A DNA stretch of 9,390 nt, taken from assembly GCA_002393095.1 (NCBI GenBank), contig DGII01000028.1, positions 1 through 9,390 of the forward strand. The letters run 5' to 3'. This document shows positions 6,173 to 9,390 of the stretch, piece after piece. The notes under the pieces were generated by a model. That model had not been told where the DNA came from. It did not search any database and was given only the letters and a program-made list of their open reading frames with translations. Position numbers and translations under genes: made by a program. Numbering within the stretch: the first letter of the stretch is position 1; each line of letters opens with the position of its first letter. This stretch comes from Lachnospiraceae bacterium UBA3826 (GTDB lineage Bacteria > Bacillota > Clostridia > Lachnospirales > Lachnospiraceae).

Positions 6173-7267
6173 ATGATAAGAGAGAGTAAGAATGTTATCA
6201 TATATGACACCGAACCCGATGTTTTTCTCCTGTGCGGTCATAGCGATCCTATCTTTGTAGACATAGAGACCACCGGGCTTTCTCCAAGGAACTCCCATAT
6301 CTATCTGATCGGGCTCATCTGTATTAAAGACGATAAGCCTGTCTTCGAAAGTCTTATGGCAGAGAATCCCTCGCAGGAAGAGGCTGTACTTAAGGCTTTT
6401 TTAGATATCGTGAAGGATTACGGGCTTTTGATACACTTTAACGGTACTACCTTCGATCTCCCATTCATAGAATCCCGCTGCAAGGCCTACGGACTTAAGT
6501 TTGATGCCTCATCCAAAGAAAGTCTTGATATCTACCGCAGGATATCTCCTTTCAGAAAGCTGCTTGGCTTAAGCGACTGTAAGCAAAAAAGTATTGAGAG
6601 GTTCTTAAAGATATCCAGAGAGGATACCTTATCAGGCGATGAGCTTATAGATGTATATAAGAGATACTCCGTATCCGGAGACGATAAGCTGTATAAGCTC
6701 CTCTTTACGCATAATTATGATGATCTCTGCGGAATGTATAATATCCTTCCTGTTGTAGTCTATGAAAGGATATCTAAGCTGCTTCCGGCCGAAGCTTCCA
6801 TGCATATTTCTGACTATACGGATGTAAACGGGATATCCCGTAAGGAAGTACTCATAGGCTATGATCTTCCATATGCCGTTCCCCATCCGATAAGTTCCTC
6901 TTTACAGGGAATACATCTGTCCGTCAGCAACACCAAAGTACTCATCAAGATCCCCGTATACTCCGGAGAGCTTAAGCTCTTCTATGATGATCCCCAAAGC
7001 TACTATTATCTTCCCGATGAGGATATGGCCGTTCACAAGTCCGTCTCTGCATACATGGACAGAAATTACAGGCAGCAGGCCACTGCCGCGACCTGCTATA
7101 CCCGTCTTAAAGGTACATTTTTGCCGCAGTTTAACGAGGTTTTTACCCCGGTATTTAAAAGGGAATATAAAGCTGGCGAAAGCTTTATAAAATTCACGGA
7201 GGATATGGCCTGTGATATGGATTTTGTCCGAAGCTATATCGGACATATACTTAAGAATATCCTTTAG
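6173..7267 (+). CDS. YprB-type RNase H-like 3'-5' exonuclease domain protein
   Basis: This is probably a cytoplasmic nuclease of the RNase H-like DEDD exonuclease group, close to the domain found in Bacillus YprB. Its substrate is not known. The N-terminal half (about 25-205) holds the acidic motifs: FVDIETTG with D30 and E32, HFNGTTFD with N90 and D95, SLDIYRRI with D119, and FTHNYDDL with H180 and D184. These fit the two-metal active site. The C-terminal half (about 208-364) has no motif that I recognise. Length is 364 residues. The start is forced: no other ATG, GTG or TTG lies in frame near the DIETTG motif, and no ribosome site precedes it, so a leaderless start is likely. It is divergent from rnf and convergent with cheR; no yprA-type helicase gene is in view. 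The domain call is good, the biological role open. Confidence 0.85.
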   Translation: MIRESKNVIIYDTEPDVFLLCGHSDPIFVDIETTGLSPRNSHIYLIGLICIKDDKPVFESLMAENPSQEEAVLKAFLDIVKDYGLLIHFNGTTFDLPFIESRCKAYGLKFDASSKESLDIYRRISPFRKLLGLSDCKQKSIERFLKISREDTLSGDELIDVYKRYSVSGDDKLYKLLFTHNYDDLCGMYNILPVVVYERISKLLPAEASMHISDYTDVNGISRKEVLIGYDLPYAVPHPISSSLQGIHLSVSNTKVLIKIPVYSGELKLFYDDPQSYYYLPDEDMAVHKSVSAYMDRNYRQQATAATCYTRLKGTFLPQFNEVFTPVFKREYKAGESFIKFTEDMACDMDFVRSYIGHILKNIL

Positions 7268-7271
7268 ACGC

Positions 7272-7301
7272 AAAAAAGGTCCCTGCATCGCAGGGACCTT
7301 T
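7272..7301 (-). terminator. Intrinsic terminator of cheR, possibly bidirectional
   Basis: A perfect stem GGTCCCTGC / GCAGGGACC (7278-7286 with 7290-7298) has a three-base loop and is extended by three A-T pairs (7275-7277 with 7299-7301). In the minus-strand RNA it is followed by a run of six U (7277-7272), the classic form, 17 bases after the cheR stop. In the plus direction, five bases after the nuclease stop codon, the same hairpin has only three U and should work less well. Confidence 0.9.
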
Positions 7302-7317
7302 AATATCCTTAATATCC

Positions 7318-8094
7318 TTATCTCTGGTAGAAGAAGGAATCCAGTCTGTTATATCCTATATCCTTATACTTCATTATCTGCTCGGTACTTCCTATGAAGA
7401 GCACTCCGCCGGGAGCAAGTGACTGGTAGTACTTGCTGAATATCTCGTCTTTAGCCTCCTCTGTAAAGTATATCAGCACATTACGGCACACTATCAGATG
7501 TTGATTCTTGAAGAAATCATCCTTAAGAAGATTATGCTTCTTAAAGGTTATACAGTTCTTGATCTTATCCGATATCTGATATGCCGGTCCGTTCTGGGTG
7601 AAATACTCCTTCTTATACTTGGCAGGAACATTCGCTACACTCTTCTCACCATACAATCCGATCTTGGCCTTGGCAACCACTTCATCACTTATATCAGTGG
7701 CAGTGATCTTGATCTTATTAAGCGGAACGAACTCCGAAAGAGCCATAGCCAGTGAATACGGCTCATCTCCGGTAGAGCATGCAGCACTCCAGATATTAAG
7801 GTTGGTTCCGAACTTCTCTATCAGCATCGGGAATATCCTCTTGGTGAGTATCTCCCACTGATCGGGATTACGATAGAACTCCGATACGTTGATGGTAATG
7901 TACTCAACGAATTCATCAAGTGCCTTCCTGTTCTTCTTCAGTTCTCCCACATATTCCTCATAATCCTTATACGGACTCTTGGATATATGAGTATCTATAC
8001 GCCTCTTCATCTGAGCCTGCTTATAGAAGGTCAGATCTATCTTGGTAAGCCTTAATATATCCTGCATGAAAGCTTCATAATCATATTTTGCCAT
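7318..8094 (-). CDS. cheR: CheR-type chemoreceptor glutamate methyltransferase
   Basis: CheR uses S-adenosylmethionine to methylate glutamates on methyl-accepting chemotaxis proteins in the adaptation arm of chemotaxis. From the chosen start the protein has 258 residues. The N-terminal helical domain (about 1-60) contains the basic MKRRID segment. NVSEFYRNP (69-77) marks the substrate-side motif. The SAM site is SAACSTGDEPYS (103-114), followed by ITATDISD (130-137), CRNVLIYF (203-210) and LAPGGVLFIGSTE near 226-238. Two starts compete. The ATG at 8103 has GGAG only 2 bases upstream, while the ATG at 8094 has it 11 bases upstream and gives the more usual N-terminus (MAKYDYEAF), so I prefer 8094. 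No chemotaxis or receptor gene is adjacent, so the gene stands alone behind rpsA. Some CheR-like enzymes act outside chemotaxis; that cannot be judged here. Confidence 0.93.
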   Translation of the reverse strand: MAKYDYEAFMQDILRLTKIDLTFYKQAQMKRRIDTHISKSPYKDYEEYVGELKKNRKALDEFVEYITINVSEFYRNPDQWEILTKRIFPMLIEKFGTNLNIWSAACSTGDEPYSLAMALSEFVPLNKIKITATDISDEVVAKAKIGLYGEKSVANVPAKYKKEYFTQNGPAYQISDKIKNCITFKKHNLLKDDFFKNQHLIVCRNVLIYFTEEAKDEIFSKYYQSLAPGGVLFIGSTEQIMKYKDIGYNRLDSFFYQR

Positions 8095-8118
8095 AATACC
8101 CATGTCTCCTTTTTAAGA

Positions 8119-8157
8119 AAGAGCGAAAGTAATGTATACACATCTGCTTTCACTCTC
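8119..8157 (-). promoter_or_regulatory. Hairpin between rpsA and cheR, weak terminator or attenuator
   Basis: In the minus-strand RNA, GAGAGUGAAAG (8157-8147) pairs along all 11 bases with CUUUCGCUCUU (8129-8119), using two G-U wobbles. The 17-base loop can itself fold around a TGTATACA palindrome. In the plus-strand RNA the wobbles become A-C mismatches, so the structure is specific to rpsA-cheR transcripts. The tail after the stem is only U-C-U-U before the A-rich cheR ribosome site, so termination would be partial. It may separate high rpsA expression from cheR, or protect the rpsA mRNA end. Confidence 0.5.
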
Positions 8158-8180
8158 CCCATTGATTCTTTCTTTAATAA

Positions 8181-9374
8181 TTATTCGTTAGACTCTTCGG
8201 TACTCTCACTTGCTTCAACAGCATCCGCAGCATTATCCTCAGCGGCTTCTGCGGCAATAACCTCATCTATATTGACCGATACTGCCTCAGCATCATCATC
8301 TTCCTTATTCTCTTCGGGCTCCTCAGGAAGTGTAGCCTTGATGCTTAAGCTGATCTTCTTGTCATCAAGATTAAAATCAACGATCTTGGCTGTAACCTCA
8401 TCACCGACCTTAAGTACATCGCTGGGCTTCTCAATATGATCCTTAGATATCTGAGATACATGAAGCAGCGCATCCACACCCTTCTCTATCTCAACAAATG
8501 CACCGAAGTCGGTCATACGAGCAACCTTACCGGTTACTATATTGCCTATTGCGAACTTCTTATCCGCATCCTTCCATGGATTCTCATCCTCGAACTTCAT
8601 GGAAAGAGCGATCTTATTGCCCTGAATATCCTTAATGAATGCTCTTACGGTATCGCCGGACTTGAAGACCTTCTTAGGACTCTCAACCCTGCCCCAGCTC
8701 ATCTCGGAGATATGAAGGAGACCGTCAGCCCCGCCAAGATCTACGAATGCACCGAAGTCTGTAACGTTCTTAATAGTTCCTTCGATCACGTCACCTACGT
8801 GTATCCTCTCCATAAGCTCCTTCTGTGCCTTATCTCTCTCGGCAGTAAGAAGCATACGTCTGTTACCGATATATCTTCTTCTCTTAGGATTATACTCTGT
8901 GATAACGAATTCGATCTCTTCGTCCTTGTACTTATTAAGATCCTTCTCGTATGTATCAGATACCAGCGAAGCGGGAATGAATATCCTCACTTCATCAACC
9001 ATCACACAGATACCGCCGTCAAGAACCTGTGTAACCTTAGCCTTAAGCACTTCCTGATTATTGAATGCATCCTCAATACGCTTATTACCCTTTTCGGCAG
9101 CAAGTCTCTTGTATGTGAGGATAACCTGTCCTTCACCGTCATTGACCTTAAGGACCTTGGCTTCCATGGTGTCTCCCACCTTGACTACGGTAGTAAGGTC
9201 TAAGTTGGACTCATTGGTATATTCGCTTCTGGTCAGAATACCGTCAGCCTTGCAGCCTATGTTAAGGATTATTTCATCCGGCTTAACAGAGAAAACTGTA
9301 CCCTCTACTACCTCTCCTGTATGGATTGTTTTGAATGATTCATTCAGCATTTGTTCAAAACTCATTTCTGACAT
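8181..9374 (-). CDS. rpsA: 30S ribosomal protein S1 (four S1 domains)
   Basis: This S1-family RNA-binding protein helps mRNA bind the small ribosomal subunit. The 397 residues contain four S1 (OB-fold) repeats at about 18-90, 108-173, 191-261 and 276-347. Repeats three and four are canonical: VTDFGAFVDLGGADGLLHIS (204-223) and MTDFGAFVEIEKGVDALLHVS (287-307 region). Repeat two is the most diverged. The last 50 residues are very acidic (Asp, Glu, Ala, Ser) and probably disordered. Proteobacterial S1 has six repeats; a four-repeat form is usual in Firmicutes. The ATG at 9374 is supported by AGGAGG at 9389-9384 with a 9-base spacer. Its promoter and upstream neighbour, often ispH in clostridia, lie outside the window. 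Confidence 0.95.
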   Translation of the reverse strand: MSEMSFEQMLNESFKTIHTGEVVEGTVFSVKPDEIILNIGCKADGILTRSEYTNESNLDLTTVVKVGDTMEAKVLKVNDGEGQVILTYKRLAAEKGNKRIEDAFNNQEVLKAKVTQVLDGGICVMVDEVRIFIPASLVSDTYEKDLNKYKDEEIEFVITEYNPKRRRYIGNRRMLLTAERDKAQKELMERIHVGDVIEGTIKNVTDFGAFVDLGGADGLLHISEMSWGRVESPKKVFKSGDTVRAFIKDIQGNKIALSMKFEDENPWKDADKKFAIGNIVTGKVARMTDFGAFVEIEKGVDALLHVSQISKDHIEKPSDVLKVGDEVTAKIVDFNLDDKKISLSIKATLPEEPEENKEDDDAEAVSVNIDEVIAAEAAEDNAADAVEASESTEESNE

Positions 9375-9383
9375 AATTTTGAA

Positions 9384-9389
9384 CCTCCT
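9384..9389 (-). promoter_or_regulatory. Ribosome binding site of rpsA
   Basis: A perfect AGGAGG lies 9 bases before the ATG at 9374. It decides in favour of this start over the next in-frame ATG at codon 4. Many bacterial rpsA genes have weak sites and autoregulated leaders; here the site itself is strong. Confidence 0.85.
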
Positions 9390-9390
9390 C

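Noticed and set aside
8436..9203. Open frame of 255 codons on the plus strand
   Set aside because: It is antisense to rpsA, whose four S1 domains and start site are clear; the plus-strand product shows no recognisable motif.

Overview
The window looks like chromosomal DNA from an anaerobic clostridial bacterium, most likely of the Lachnospiraceae. The reasons are a six-gene Rnf operon in the clostridial order C-D-G-E-A-B, strong AGGAGG-type ribosome binding sites, frequent ATA, AGA and CTT codons, a ribosomal protein S1 with four S1 domains and an acidic tail, and a membrane-anchored GH25 lysozyme of the kind common in that family. This placement is an inference from gene content; no marker RNA is present.

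Layout. From 1 to 6093, on the minus strand, lies one tightly packed operon: rnfC, rnfD, rnfG, rnfE, rnfA, rnfB and then a GH25 glycosidase gene that runs off the left edge. Gaps between these genes are 15 bp or less, and rnfD/rnfG overlap by 4 bp. A short divergent promoter region (about 6094-6172) separates the operon from a plus-strand gene (6173-7267) for a YprB-type RNase H-like exonuclease, which appears to be translated from a leaderless mRNA. A strong hairpin (7272-7301) closes the convergent pair formed by that gene and cheR (minus, 7318-8094). Upstream of cheR on the same strand is rpsA (8181-9374), separated by 77-86 bp that contain a hairpin able to form well only in the minus-strand RNA.

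How the genes work together. RnfB takes electrons from reduced ferredoxin. They pass through iron-sulfur clusters and the covalent flavins of RnfG and RnfD and the RnfA/RnfE membrane cluster to RnfC, which reduces NAD+; the energy released pumps Na+ or H+ outward. All six subunits are intact with their key cofactor residues visible. The flavin transferase ApbE, needed to attach FMN to RnfD and RnfG, is not in the window and must be encoded elsewhere. The lysozyme gene at the operon end starts one base after the rnfB stop codon, so it is probably co-expressed with Rnf, although no functional link is obvious. The right half holds unrelated housekeeping or signalling genes: an S1 translation protein, a chemoreceptor methyltransferase without chemotaxis neighbours, and the nuclease.

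No mobile element, CRISPR array, tRNA, rRNA or riboswitch was seen, and no gene-free stretch exceeds 100 bp. I did not find convincing evidence of a wholly new system. The most unusual points are the four-cysteine tail of RnfE, the lysozyme coupled to the Rnf operon, and the leaderless, overlapping divergent promoter arrangement.
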